Virus record (IMG/VR): IMGVR_UViG_3300031951_000646
Span: 1 to 34,632 of that record
Origin: a virus
Length of the DNA: 34,632 nucleotides
Direction: 5' to 3' (one strand)
This document shows, one piece after another, positions 1-8,179 of this stretch. The notes beneath the pieces are model-generated. The model was not told the DNA's origin and ran no database searches. It saw nothing but the letters and a program-made list of their open reading frames with translations. A program made the position numbers and the translations under genes. The stretch's first letter is position 1. Each line of letters opens with the position of its first letter.

Positions 1-2
1 AT

Positions 3-281
3 AATAATTTCAGCGTTGGGCAGACAGTTACCGTAACTGGGATTACACCATCTGGTTTGAACATTGCAAACAAAATAATTACCGCACGGAACGCCACAAC
101 ATTTACGGTTGGGGCATCTGGTGGGGCAAGTGGTTCATACTCGTCTGGTGGAACAGCAACTGTTACATACTCTGGTTGGAGTGGTGCGGATGGCAACGAC
201 CTTCTTTACGACAAAAAAGGAAGTTTGCTGCAGTTGACCGAAGGAAACATTCTTCTAACACTTGAGGCCTATACAAATTAA
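3..281 (+). CDS. C-terminal part of a tail or baseplate structural protein (5' truncated)
   Basis: The frame is open from the first bases of the window, so the gene begins upstream and only its last 92 residues are present. The visible part is rich in Gly, Ser, Thr and Val and reads like a beta-structured virion protein, with a segment about sensing or binding that I cannot assign to a family. A TTG at 57 could be mistaken for a start, but coding sequence clearly continues upstream of it. The stop lies one base before the ATG of the next gene, as expected inside a structural operon. The role as a baseplate or tail component is inferred from position only. Confidence 0.6.
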   Translation, partial: NNFSVGQTVTVTGITPSGLNIANKIITARNATTFTVGASGGASGSYSSGGTATVTYSGWSGADGNDLLYDKKGSLLQLTEGNILLTLEAYTN

Positions 282-282
282 C

Positions 283-1545
283 ATGGCATACAGTGAATTG
301 ACCACCAATCTGATTTCGCCACAAAATAGGCTGGAATCACGAATTGTCTCATCTGGCTCTATCGTTGAAACGAAGAGCCCGACTGGGTATGTTCATGACT
401 GGGAGTTCACCAATGCCCAAGAAACGGTTGTGGCTGAAACATATATTCACCCACTTCAGTATTCGTTTGAAATACTCCCAATTGATGAAAATGAGCCAGT
501 AGAAATTCAATTGAATCATTTTTCAGTTGACTCTACGACCGTTCAAGACTCATTGATTCAATTTCACGCTCGGTTTAAGTGTTCAAGAATTTTGACAATT
601 GAAACAACGCTTATTGACGAGCACGGTGATGAAGTTATTCATTCAAACTCAACATTCGCTGGAAACTGGTCAACTGGCTGGTCTGGACAATTACGGGTAT
701 CAGAAAACGACCCTGCAGAATTTTCTGTTCACATCAGAATTCTTGGGCACAGCGGCTCCAAAATACATATGACGCTGCCAACGCTTGTTGACGATGTTTC
801 TTTCTATAACAACCCGTTTGTTCAGAACGGGCGGCGTAACTTACCTACATTCATGTGGGATAAAGACAAAGAGCAGACATATCCACAATATCCTTTTTAC
901 AAGTTAATGCACGCTTTGACATATTACGCTGGGATAGCCAGCCAGATGTCGTCAAATTTTTACAGATTTAGCAAATCTGAAATCTCCGCAAAATTTGGAA
1001 CCGACCCAGTGTGGGCAAACAGCATATTGGTTGATGCAGACTATGTTCATCAGGACTACGAGAAGTGGCTTGCTCAGTTTATTGGAGCAAAAATCATTAG
1101 AAGTATCACCGTTGATGGCGTAGAACTAATTGACGACCCAGATGCTTTTGCTACATGGCAACTAAATACTGCATACTTCGGCCGCGAGGCGGGCACGACT
1201 AAAGCGATTCGCGAAACTGTAAAACAAATTCTCACTGGGAACAAGGTCGTATACATAATCCCAGGTGGAACCTCGTTCGTGATAAATATCTACACCCTCA
1301 CAAGCGAAACCCCTGGAGTAGCAGCCGTTGGCGATACAAGTGATGAAGTTCTGGCAATCGCCAATTTGACTCGTCCGCTTGGCTTTGAACTGCATCACGA
1401 AGTGTTTGACGAACTCCCACTACTTCTTGATGACCCAGACTACGGAATCCTTGATGAAGCGGTTCTTGGTTCAAGCGAGTTTGCTCCAGTATTCCTCCTT
1501 GGAAGCCTGAGTGCTGGTGTTCTTGATACAGCGGTACTTGCTTAG
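283..1545 (+). CDS. Tail/baseplate protein, tail-protein-I-like
   Basis: A 420-residue protein. The ATG at 283 is preferred over an in-frame TTG at 262 because 262 lies inside the upstream gene and ATG is one base past its stop. Residues 1 to about 180 look like a beta-sandwich region. From about residue 185 the protein becomes helical and aromatic (RRNLPTFMWDKD, then a Tyr-rich helix). Around residues 283-328 there is a segment with W-x-L-N-x-A-Y-F-G-R-E-A-G-T-x-x-A followed by I-x-x-I-L-T-G. This layout resembles proteins such as P2 gpI that link the baseplate to fibres. That match is by eye and moderate. The position just ahead of the fibre genes supports a baseplate role. Confidence 0.5.
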   Translation: MAYSELTTNLISPQNRLESRIVSSGSIVETKSPTGYVHDWEFTNAQETVVAETYIHPLQYSFEILPIDENEPVEIQLNHFSVDSTTVQDSLIQFHARFKCSRILTIETTLIDEHGDEVIHSNSTFAGNWSTGWSGQLRVSENDPAEFSVHIRILGHSGSKIHMTLPTLVDDVSFYNNPFVQNGRRNLPTFMWDKDKEQTYPQYPFYKLMHALTYYAGIASQMSSNFYRFSKSEISAKFGTDPVWANSILVDADYVHQDYEKWLAQFIGAKIIRSITVDGVELIDDPDAFATWQLNTAYFGREAGTTKAIRETVKQILTGNKVVYIIPGGTSFVINIYTLTSETPGVAAVGDTSDEVLAIANLTRPLGFELHHEVFDELPLLLDDPDYGILDEAVLGSSEFAPVFLLGSLSAGVLDTAVLA

Positions 1546-1548
1546 TGG

Positions 1549-1554
1549 TAAAAT
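1549..1554 (+). promoter_or_regulatory. Candidate -10 element upstream of the holin gene
   Basis: The hexamer TAAAAT lies 25 bases before the holin ATG. The same hexamer, preceded by a G or A, occurs in three other short intergenic gaps (11540, 27336, 31634). It fits the TANNNT form of an actinobacterial -10 box. A TTGATA 20 bases upstream is a poor -35 because of its spacing. The call rests mainly on recurrence in gene starts. Confidence 0.3.
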
Positions 1555-1578
1555 TGGTACTGGCGATAAGGAGCAATT

Positions 1579-1794
1579 ATGAGCACTAAATTCGTTAAAG
1601 ATGCAGTTGAACAGGCTGCAAAAACATTCATCACCGCCTATCTCGGAGCATGGATTGCTGCAGGGTCAGATTTTGACTCATTAGTTGACACCGCAACCCT
1701 CAAGGTTGGAGTTGTCGCTCTTGCGGCATCAATTGCAATGAGCATGGGATTGAAGAAAGTTGGACCAAACAAGGATTCCTCAAGCGTCTTGTAG
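1579..1794 (+). CDS. Holin, phage r1t type
   Basis: A 71-residue protein expected to form holes in the cytoplasmic membrane at lysis so that the endolysin can reach the wall. It begins with an amphipathic helix (DAVEQAAKTFITAYLGAW). The middle carries a clear hydrophobic segment at about residues 43-58 (VGVVALAASIAMSMG) and the tail is basic. The 'A-x-K-T-F' start and overall plan match the r1t holin family, which often lies next to tail genes in actinophages. A good ribosome-binding site (AAGGAG) sits 6-8 bases before the ATG. It is oddly far, 30 kb, from the endolysin gene at 31687. Confidence 0.65.
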   Translation: MSTKFVKDAVEQAAKTFITAYLGAWIAAGSDFDSLVDTATLKVGVVALAASIAMSMGLKKVGPNKDSSSVL

Positions 1795-1803
1795 TCATTC
1801 CTC

Positions 1804-1819
1804 CTGCCAGCAATGGCAG
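1804..1819 (+). terminator. Small hairpin with GNRA loop after the holin gene
   Basis: A perfect 6-bp inverted repeat, CTGCCA/TGGCAG, encloses a GCAA tetraloop nine bases after the holin stop. No U-tract follows, so it may be an RNA-stabilising or processing stem instead of an intrinsic terminator. Confidence 0.3.
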
Positions 1820-1864
1820 TATTGGCTTACAATTAGGGCGCTGGATATTTAGGAGCGCGCATCT

Positions 1865-2239
1865 ATGCTTGCAGGAACTTACAACATAACTTGTCAGCAG
1901 GGGGCTACATTCACGCGCTTCATAACTATGAAGTACCCAGACCCCAACTCTCCACCGTCTGACCCTACTTATCTCCTTTACGACCTCACTGGCTACGAAG
2001 CCCGAATGCAGGTGCGCCGAACCGTTGACTCCTCGTCAGCACTAGTTTCATTGTCAACAGATGACGGAAGTATCGTCCTCGGCGGAGAAGACGGAACAAT
2101 TGAAATCACTATTGCTGCCGAAGACACCGCCCTGCTGACAAGTTCTGGGGTATATGACCTTGAAATTATTTCTGACGCTGGTGTTGTGAGCCGCGTGCTA
2201 CAGGGTGAGTGGCGCCTATCGCCAGAGGTCACGCGATGA
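1865..2239 (+). CDS. Small phage structural protein of unknown role
   Basis: A 124-residue protein that opens with a short beta strand and the motif Q-G-A-T-F-T-R-F, then DLTGYEARMQVRRTVDS at about residues 39-55. The rest is strand-rich (GTIEITIAAEDTALL, then YDLEIISDAGVVSRVLQGEW). Many tailed phages have such a 'x-G-x-T-W/F-x-R ... DLTGYxARMQVR' protein beside the tail fibre genes; its exact function is not known to me. AGGAG precedes the ATG, and the stop overlaps the ATG of the next gene (ATGA), which implies translational coupling. Confidence 0.6.
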   Translation: MLAGTYNITCQQGATFTRFITMKYPDPNSPPSDPTYLLYDLTGYEARMQVRRTVDSSSALVSLSTDDGSIVLGGEDGTIEITIAAEDTALLTSSGVYDLEIISDAGVVSRVLQGEWRLSPEVTR

Positions 2240-2547
2240 CAGTTACAAACTCCGTTCCAAATCAGGTAATCGTTCAAGAACCAGTTATAGATGTAAACAT
2301 TGACGAAGAGGTCCCAAGTTTAATCACTATCTCTACGGTTGGTTCCGCGACAGTACGGCGACATGTCCACACCCAGGCATCTGCTTCGCAGGTCTGGACA
2401 ATCAATCACACGCTTGGTGGGTATCCGTCTGTAATGGTCGTTGATTCAGCAAAAAGCGTTGTTGTCGGCGACATTTCATATGTAAGCAACACGCAAATTG
2501 TAGTAAACTTTAGTTCTGCGTTCTCTGGATATGCCTACCTCACTTAA
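2236..2547 (+). CDS. Small fibre-type protein with a beta-sandwich C-terminal domain
   Basis: A 103-residue protein. The start at 2236 is taken because it overlaps the preceding stop as ATGA; an in-frame alternative at 2209 lies deep inside the upstream gene. Residues about 45-103 hold the pattern W-T-I-N-H-x-L-G-G-Y-P-S-V-x-V-V-D-S followed by V-V-G-D-I-x-Y and a final F-S-G-Y-A-Y-L. A related pattern ends the next protein (from F-T-I-V-H-A-F-N to the C-terminus), so the two share a terminal domain found at fibre tips. Role in host contact or fibre assembly is inferred. Confidence 0.55.
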   Translation: MTVTNSVPNQVIVQEPVIDVNIDEEVPSLITISTVGSATVRRHVHTQASASQVWTINHTLGGYPSVMVVDSAKSVVVGDISYVSNTQIVVNFSSAFSGYAYLT

Positions 2548-2556
2548 GGATTACTT

Positions 2557-4038
2557 ATGGCAATGAAATTTGTTACAAATCTTGATATCAATCAAAATCA
2601 ACTTCTCAATGTAACTTTTGAAAAGGTTCCGACCGACCCGTCAAGTGGCAACTTTGAAGGTCGGATGATTTATAACACGGCCACGGACACCATCAAGGTC
2701 TACACGGGTAGTGCATGGAAGTCATTGCCACACACGCTTTCCGCAGGTGGCTCGCATACAGATGCCCTCACCATCACCGAGTCCAATGGAACGGTAACGC
2801 TGACCCTGAATCTTGCCGATACGGACAGCGCTGGTTTGCTCTCCAGCACTTTCTGGAACATGCTTAATGATGCAACATCGGATGCAACTGCAAGCAAATT
2901 AGTCAAAAGAGACGCAAACGGCAACGCCAAAGTCGCAACCCCAACAGACGCAGCGCATATTGCAACCAAGGGCTATGTTGACGCAGCCCGCCAGGGTCTT
3001 GATGTAAAGCAATCAGTTCGTGCTGCCACGACTGGTCCAATCACTATTGCAACAGGGCTTGAGGCTGGAGATACGCTTGATACGACAGTAACACTTGCTG
3101 CTGGCGACCGCGTTCTTGTTAAGAACCAGAGCACCGCATCGGAAAACGGTATCTATGTTGTTCAGAACACTGGAGCACCAGTTCGTGCAACAGATGCAAA
3201 CGGCACTGCTGACACTGGAACGGTTTCTGGCGGAACATTTACATTTGTTGAAGAAGGAAGCGTAAACGCAGACAGCGGTTGGGTTGTTTCCACAAACGGT
3301 TCAATCACCGTAGGAACCGATGCCATGAACTGGGTTCAGTTCTCTGGTGCTGGTTCAATCGTTGCTGGTACTGGTCTATCCAAAGATGGAAACACACTTA
3401 ATGTTGGTGGCACTGCCGACCGCATCACGGTAAACGCCGACACAGTTGATATTGCATCAACCTATGCTGGTCAAACATCAATTATCACGCTTGGAACCGT
3501 TACCACTGGTACATGGTCGGCAACCACCATTGCTGTCAACAAGGGCGGTACTGGCGCTACATCCTTTACGAGCAACGGAATCCTTTTTGGAAACTCCACA
3601 AGCGCAATTCAGGTAACTGCTGCTGGAACCCAGTATCAGGTTCTTCAGGCTGGTTCTGGTGGAACGCCAGAATTTGGAGCCGTAAACCTCTCGCAGTCCG
3701 CCGCCATCACTGGGACCCTCCCAATTGGCAATGGTGGTACTAACGCAACATCTGCTTCTGCGGCACGCACAAGCCTTGCTGCTGGTGGGACGCAGGGTTC
3801 TGGAGTAAGCACGCCAGCACTTGCTCGCAAAGTTACAAAAGCAGTTGGAAACGGCGCAGACACATCATTCACGATTGTTCACGCCTTCAACACTCGCGAA
3901 GTGATGATTCAGGTTTACGATTCAAGCAACTACGACACAGTAATTGCCGACACCGTAAGAACAGATGTTGATACGGTTACTGTTTCCTTCTCAACCGCTC
4001 CTTCATCTGGCGCATACACAGTCGTAGTTATCGGTTAA
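2557..4038 (+). CDS. Tail fibre protein (493 aa)
   Basis: A long Gly/Thr/Ala/Ser-rich protein with repeated short beta segments, typical of phage fibres. Near the start is a G-R-M-I-Y-N-T-A-T-D-T-I-K-V-Y-T-G-x-A-W module (about residues 35-55). It is followed by DAAHIATKGYVDAA (about 131-144), a segment seen in many fibre N-terminal regions. A domain with DRVLVKNQ and NGIYVV (about 185-205) also occurs in the 884-residue fibre at 8179. The last 70 residues form the tip-like domain shared with the 103-residue protein before it. AAGGA lies 8 bases before the ATG. Confidence 0.8.
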   Translation: MAMKFVTNLDINQNQLLNVTFEKVPTDPSSGNFEGRMIYNTATDTIKVYTGSAWKSLPHTLSAGGSHTDALTITESNGTVTLTLNLADTDSAGLLSSTFWNMLNDATSDATASKLVKRDANGNAKVATPTDAAHIATKGYVDAARQGLDVKQSVRAATTGPITIATGLEAGDTLDTTVTLAAGDRVLVKNQSTASENGIYVVQNTGAPVRATDANGTADTGTVSGGTFTFVEEGSVNADSGWVVSTNGSITVGTDAMNWVQFSGAGSIVAGTGLSKDGNTLNVGGTADRITVNADTVDIASTYAGQTSIITLGTVTTGTWSATTIAVNKGGTGATSFTSNGILFGNSTSAIQVTAAGTQYQVLQAGSGGTPEFGAVNLSQSAAITGTLPIGNGGTNATSASAARTSLAAGGTQGSGVSTPALARKVTKAVGNGADTSFTIVHAFNTREVMIQVYDSSNYDTVIADTVRTDVDTVTVSFSTAPSSGAYTVVVIG

Positions 4039-4045
4039 TACATAG

Positions 4046-4089
4046 CACCTTGAGGGGTGTGACAAACATAAAGAGACAGTTGAGGCTGT
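4046..4089 (+). promoter_or_regulatory. Twin mini-hairpins with identical TTGAGG loops before a fibre gene
   Basis: Two tiny stems, CACC/GGTG at 4046-4059 and ACAG/CTGT at 4076-4089, both enclose the loop TTGAGG. The second loop supplies the likely Shine-Dalgarno GAGG, eight bases before the ATG at 4094. Stems this short may be chance, but the identical loops suggest a translation-control site. Confidence 0.25.
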
Positions 4090-4093
4090 ATCA

Positions 4094-5257
4094 ATGACAA
4101 GATTTGTAGGGACACCGCTACGCGGAACAGAGTTCTCAAGCGTAAGTGATGAGGCTATTTCAGCACGAGTTGGGTCTGATACTTACCCTAGAGTACGCAT
4201 TGATGCAGGCGGCAGAATTACATGGGCATCTGGCTCAGCGACTGGGGATACAAATCTCTACCGTGATAGCGCGAATGTCCTCAAAACCGACGATGTATTT
4301 CAGGCACTTTCTGGAGTTGTCACCCTTGCCACAAATGGTGCGCCAACAGCATCGCTAGCAAATGGTGCAATTGCAATTGACACCACAAATCATGTTTTTT
4401 ATTTCCGTTCAAATGATGCCTGGAATGAAGTCAATGCAAGCGGAGCAACATTAACCGTATCCGATGCGGTCCCAACAGAAGACTTAACAGAAGGCGACCT
4501 GTGGTACGAGTCTGATACTGGTAAAACATTTGTTTATTATGATGCTTTTTGGGTTGAAATTGGCAACAGCGGTAGTGGAGTTGTTGCCGACAGCATCACT
4601 GGCAACGCTGCTACCGCAACAAAATTGCAAACAGCAAGGAATATTGCCCTTACTGGAGATGTAACAGGAACTGTTTCATTTGATGGTTCCGCAAATGCAT
4701 CAATAACCACAACAATACAGGCAAATAGCGTTGCCCTAGGGACTGATACCACGGGCAACTATGTATCTGATGTGTCGGCTGGAACTGGAATTTCTGTTTC
4801 GCATACACCTGGAGAGGGTTCAACAGCAACTATCTCAATTGAGTCAACCGCATGGACATCTTATACCCCAACAATTACTGCTGATGGTGGTGGTTTTGCG
4901 CTGAACAATGGAACACTTACTGGACGGTACAAGCAAGTAGGCAAAACAGTTTTTTTCAAATTGAAATTTGTTTTTGGTTCAACAACAAGCGCAGGAACTG
5001 GCCACTGGAACTTTAGTCTCCCAGTAACTGCTTATGATGCTAACTTCACATTTACAGCAGCAATACTTGATGACTCTGTCGCTTGGTACGGAGGAATTGG
5101 TAACGGTAATTACACTGGCTCAACATCAAGTTTTGCAGTAATCATTCCTGGCACCAGTGCATCAGTAACAACATGGGCATCTGTTGGTAATGGTGGTCCA
5201 TTTATTTGGGGTACTGCTGACAACATCACCATCTCAGGAAGTTATGAGGCTGCATAA
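4094..5257 (+). CDS. Tail fibre protein with C-terminal beta-sandwich tip (387 aa)
   Basis: A fibre-type protein. Residues about 85-115 contain a 'G-A-I-A-I-D-T-T-N-H-V-F-Y-F-R-S-x-D-A-W' strand pair common in phage fibres. About residues 176-200 carry A-T-K-L-Q-T-A-R-N-I-A-L-T-G-D-V-T-G, also present in the 884-residue fibre. The C-terminal ~135 residues, from 'W-T-S-Y-T-P-T-I-T-A' through 'L-T-G-R-Y-K-Q-V-G-K-T-V-F-F', form a beta-sandwich domain often seen at fibre tips, where receptor contact is expected. The stop TAA overlaps the next ATG by one base. Confidence 0.8.
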   Translation: MTRFVGTPLRGTEFSSVSDEAISARVGSDTYPRVRIDAGGRITWASGSATGDTNLYRDSANVLKTDDVFQALSGVVTLATNGAPTASLANGAIAIDTTNHVFYFRSNDAWNEVNASGATLTVSDAVPTEDLTEGDLWYESDTGKTFVYYDAFWVEIGNSGSGVVADSITGNAATATKLQTARNIALTGDVTGTVSFDGSANASITTTIQANSVALGTDTTGNYVSDVSAGTGISVSHTPGEGSTATISIESTAWTSYTPTITADGGGFALNNGTLTGRYKQVGKTVFFKLKFVFGSTTSAGTGHWNFSLPVTAYDANFTFTAAILDDSVAWYGGIGNGNYTGSTSSFAVIIPGTSASVTTWASVGNGGPFIWGTADNITISGSYEAA

Positions 5258-7992
5258 TGGCTATGAACTTTCCTAATTCACCAGCAACCAACGATACTTA
5301 CACGGTTGGCTCAAATACATGGTCTTACGATGGTGAAAAATGGGTATTAGTTGCAACACCAATAGACATTGATGACCTTGGTGATGTTGTAATTACATCT
5401 GCAGCAAATGGCCAACTTCTTGAGTTTGATGGGAACAATTGGGTTAATGCGGTTCGCCCATCTAGCGAGCCAATAGGTCACGAAGATAAAACAGAGAGCA
5501 CCATAGCATTTGATGAAAGTTCTAGAGAATTTTCTATTTCCCCTGTTGGTGCGTCATTTACTGTTTGGTGCACTGGAATTAGGTATGTTAAAACAACTAC
5601 GCAAACAGTTCAAATACCAGATACATCTGGTCTTTACTACATTTATTTTAACTCATCTGGGACATTGGCTTACAGAACTTCGTTTTTTGACTGGGAAAAC
5701 GATACGCCAACTGCATATATCTACTGGAATGAAGTAGATAACAAAGCATACTTTTTTGCCGACGAGCGCCACGGTGTAACTCTTGATTGGGCGACTCATG
5801 AATACTTGCATAGAACACGCGGAGCAGCGATTGCAAACGGTTTTGGCGTAAGCAGTTATTCAATTGATGGTGATGGTTCTTCTGACGACCATGCAAAATT
5901 TGACCTTGCTGGTGGAACATTTTTTGATGAAGATTTACAAGTGGATATTTCTCATTCCAATACGCCAACGGCAAACACATGGGAACAGATTCTTGAAGGC
6001 AATGCTGAAATCCCTGTCTTCTATCGCTTGAACAATCACTGGAAAAAAGATAGTGCAACAGAATTTGCATTCAAGCAGGGAACATCGCGCCCTCAATTCA
6101 ACTTGTTCAGTTCACCAAACTGGTCAACAACAGATATTGACAATAATAAGTTTGCTATCTCTTGGATTATTGCAACAAATAACTTAAACGAACCAGTCAT
6201 TGCAATCATGGGGCAGGCTTCATACAACACTATTGGTGAAGCGGAAGCGGCTTTGTGGGAAGGACTCAATCTTGACGGATTTCCAATTGTTGAATTCCGT
6301 CCATTGCATAAGGTTGTATTCCAAGGAACTGACTCATTTACAAACTCCGTAAATGCTGCTATTCGCGGTATTTATGATTTGCGCCGAATACATTCCAACG
6401 GAAGCACGGTCCCATCAACTCCAGTGTCCGACCATGGGTCAATGACTGGTCTTTCAGATGATGACCACACTCAGTACCTAACCGATACCCGCCATAACGC
6501 CCTTGACCATTCAACGGCAATGGGAACAGTGGTCCTGGATGACATCAACGATGTAACTGCGCCATCCCCGTCATCTGGAGATTTCCTTAAGTGGAATGGA
6601 ACCGCATGGGTCAACGACCCAATCAACCTTGGCACCGACACTGTTGGCGATTCTGACGATGTTGCAGAAGGAACAACAAACATCTATTTCACTGACTCAA
6701 GAGCACGAACTGCGCTTTTGGCAGACAATAACGGAACATCAAGCGGAATAAGACTTATTGCACCGAATACTGGAACTGTTGAGTTAATAAGTCACGAAGC
6801 AACCAGGTTCGTAAGAGTAACTTCAAACGCTGCAACAGGTGGCGGGAAAATAGAAATAGCGGGCTCGGCCCAAGTTATTGCTGCTCCTTCAATTGCCGAC
6901 CCAGGTGACTTGAGCGTTGCTGGAAGTGTCATCGTTGGCGGTGCGGTTGTTTTTGAAGGCGCAACTGCAAATGATTATGAAACAATCGTGCAAGTCGTGG
7001 ACCCGACTGCAGACAGAACAATTACGCTTCCAAACGCAAGCGGAACTGTAGCGCTCAGTGGTTCAATCGCACTGGGAACTGACACGACTGGTGGATATGT
7101 TGCTTCGCTGGTTGAGGGAGCGGGAATAACGCTTACAAATAACAGCGGCCTAGAAGGTGCAACACCGACAATTGCATTAAGAAGCAATGTTGTTACATCT
7201 ACTGGAACATTCAACTCAGTAACCGTTGATACATATGGTCGCGTTACAAACGGTTCAACCGTACCAGTAGTGACGACAGCCGATACTGGAACAGTAACCA
7301 GCGCGATGATTCAAAATGGAACCATTGTTGACGAAGACATTAGTTCTAGTGCGGCAATTGCTTTGTCCAAACTCACAACATCTGGTGCAACAACTGGTGA
7401 CTTGATTTCCTTTAATGGAACTACCTGGACAACATCTGCCCCAGTTTCTAGCAGCAGCATTACTGTTTCAGACACTGCTCCTTCTCCAGCAGAACAAGGC
7501 GACCTTTGGTACAACTCGCTGACCCTTGATGCTTACATCTATTACTCGTCAGCATGGGTCCAATTGTTCAACGACGACCCATTGGTGACAGACCTGCGAG
7601 ATTTGACCGATGTGCTCATTGACGGAGAGACATATGGCCAAGTGCTCTCGTATAACGGCACAGAATGGGCTAACACATCTTTGGTTGGCATTTCTGCTTC
7701 TTCAGCATCAAATTACACCCTCGTGTTGACGGACATGAATAAAACAATTGAGCGAGATTCCTCTTCGGCCAATACCGTTACAATTCCATTGAACTCTTCG
7801 GTTCAATTCCCAATCGGAACAAAAATATCGGTTTATCAGTACGGAACTGGCAAAACGCAAATTATTGGTGATGCTGGGGTCACTGTTCGCTCAAACCCTG
7901 GTTTCTATCTGTCGGCCCGATACTCCGTTGCCACGCTGGTAAAACGAGCCGCTGACGAGTGGATACTATTCGGCGACCTGAGCGCATCGTAG
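5257..7992 (+). CDS. Large tail fibre protein (911 aa)
   Basis: It starts with MNFPNSPATNDTYTVGSNTW (from residue 3), a short N-terminal module repeated in the tiny gene at 8000. The middle has H-G-S-M-T-G-L-S-D-D-D-H-T-Q-Y-L (about residues 391-406), a common fibre motif, then F-L-K-W-N-G-T-A-W modules and two or more 'G-T-D-T-x-G-x-Y-V-A-S-L-V-E-G' repeats shared with the 884-residue fibre. The final ~92 residues (DNA 7711-7989) are a C-terminal cassette found in two other proteins of this window. The one-base overlap with the upstream stop implies coupled translation. Role in adsorption is inferred from this architecture. Confidence 0.82.
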   Translation: MAMNFPNSPATNDTYTVGSNTWSYDGEKWVLVATPIDIDDLGDVVITSAANGQLLEFDGNNWVNAVRPSSEPIGHEDKTESTIAFDESSREFSISPVGASFTVWCTGIRYVKTTTQTVQIPDTSGLYYIYFNSSGTLAYRTSFFDWENDTPTAYIYWNEVDNKAYFFADERHGVTLDWATHEYLHRTRGAAIANGFGVSSYSIDGDGSSDDHAKFDLAGGTFFDEDLQVDISHSNTPTANTWEQILEGNAEIPVFYRLNNHWKKDSATEFAFKQGTSRPQFNLFSSPNWSTTDIDNNKFAISWIIATNNLNEPVIAIMGQASYNTIGEAEAALWEGLNLDGFPIVEFRPLHKVVFQGTDSFTNSVNAAIRGIYDLRRIHSNGSTVPSTPVSDHGSMTGLSDDDHTQYLTDTRHNALDHSTAMGTVVLDDINDVTAPSPSSGDFLKWNGTAWVNDPINLGTDTVGDSDDVAEGTTNIYFTDSRARTALLADNNGTSSGIRLIAPNTGTVELISHEATRFVRVTSNAATGGGKIEIAGSAQVIAAPSIADPGDLSVAGSVIVGGAVVFEGATANDYETIVQVVDPTADRTITLPNASGTVALSGSIALGTDTTGGYVASLVEGAGITLTNNSGLEGATPTIALRSNVVTSTGTFNSVTVDTYGRVTNGSTVPVVTTADTGTVTSAMIQNGTIVDEDISSSAAIALSKLTTSGATTGDLISFNGTTWTTSAPVSSSSITVSDTAPSPAEQGDLWYNSLTLDAYIYYSSAWVQLFNDDPLVTDLRDLTDVLIDGETYGQVLSYNGTEWANTSLVGISASSASNYTLVLTDMNKTIERDSSSANTVTIPLNSSVQFPIGTKISVYQYGTGKTQIIGDAGVTVRSNPGFYLSARYSVATLVKRAADEWILFGDLSAS
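7711..7989 (+). repeat. C-terminal fibre cassette, copy 1
   Basis: It encodes about 92 residues starting NYTLVLTD and ending FGDLSAS. It is homologous to the C-termini encoded at 10555-10830 (plus) and 26484-26762 (minus). Shared landmarks are SAN-T/A-V/L-T-V/I-P, G-S/T-G-K/Q-T, GVTV-x-x-x-PG and D-E/T-W followed by GDLSA. Confidence 0.8.
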
Positions 7993-7999
7993 GAGAATC

Positions 8000-8179
8000 A
8001 TGGCTATTTCATTTCCAGCATCACCATCAACAAATGACCAATTTTTCATTGTCGGCAAACTCTTCGTATGGAGTGGTACCACATGGAGTAGACGCAATTT
8101 ATATGCGATAATTGACGGTGGATTGTCGTCAACAGCGGTTTCTGGCGATATCAACACAGTAGATGGAGGCGATGCCTAA
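8000..8179 (+). CDS. 59-residue orphan fibre N-terminal module
   Basis: A short gene with a strong AGGAG six bases before its ATG and a stop that overlaps the next ATG (TAATG). The product begins MAISFPASPSTNDQFFIVGK, then L-F-V-W-S-G-T-T-W-S. This matches the first 30 residues of the 911-residue fibre (NFPNSPATNDTYTVG ... W-S-Y-D-G-E-K-W). It therefore looks like a stand-alone copy of that N-terminal module, either a small accessory structural protein or the remnant of a larger fibre gene. The good translation signals favour expression. Confidence 0.6.
   Translation: MAISFPASPSTNDQFFIVGKLFVWSGTTWSRRNLYAIIDGGLSSTAVSGDINTVDGGDA

Noticed and set aside
5648-6070. Minus-strand reading frame of 140 residues inside the 911-residue fibre gene
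   Set aside because: Its composition (Gln, His, Leu, Ser-rich with no motif) and its position opposite a well-supported gene mark it as an antisense shadow.
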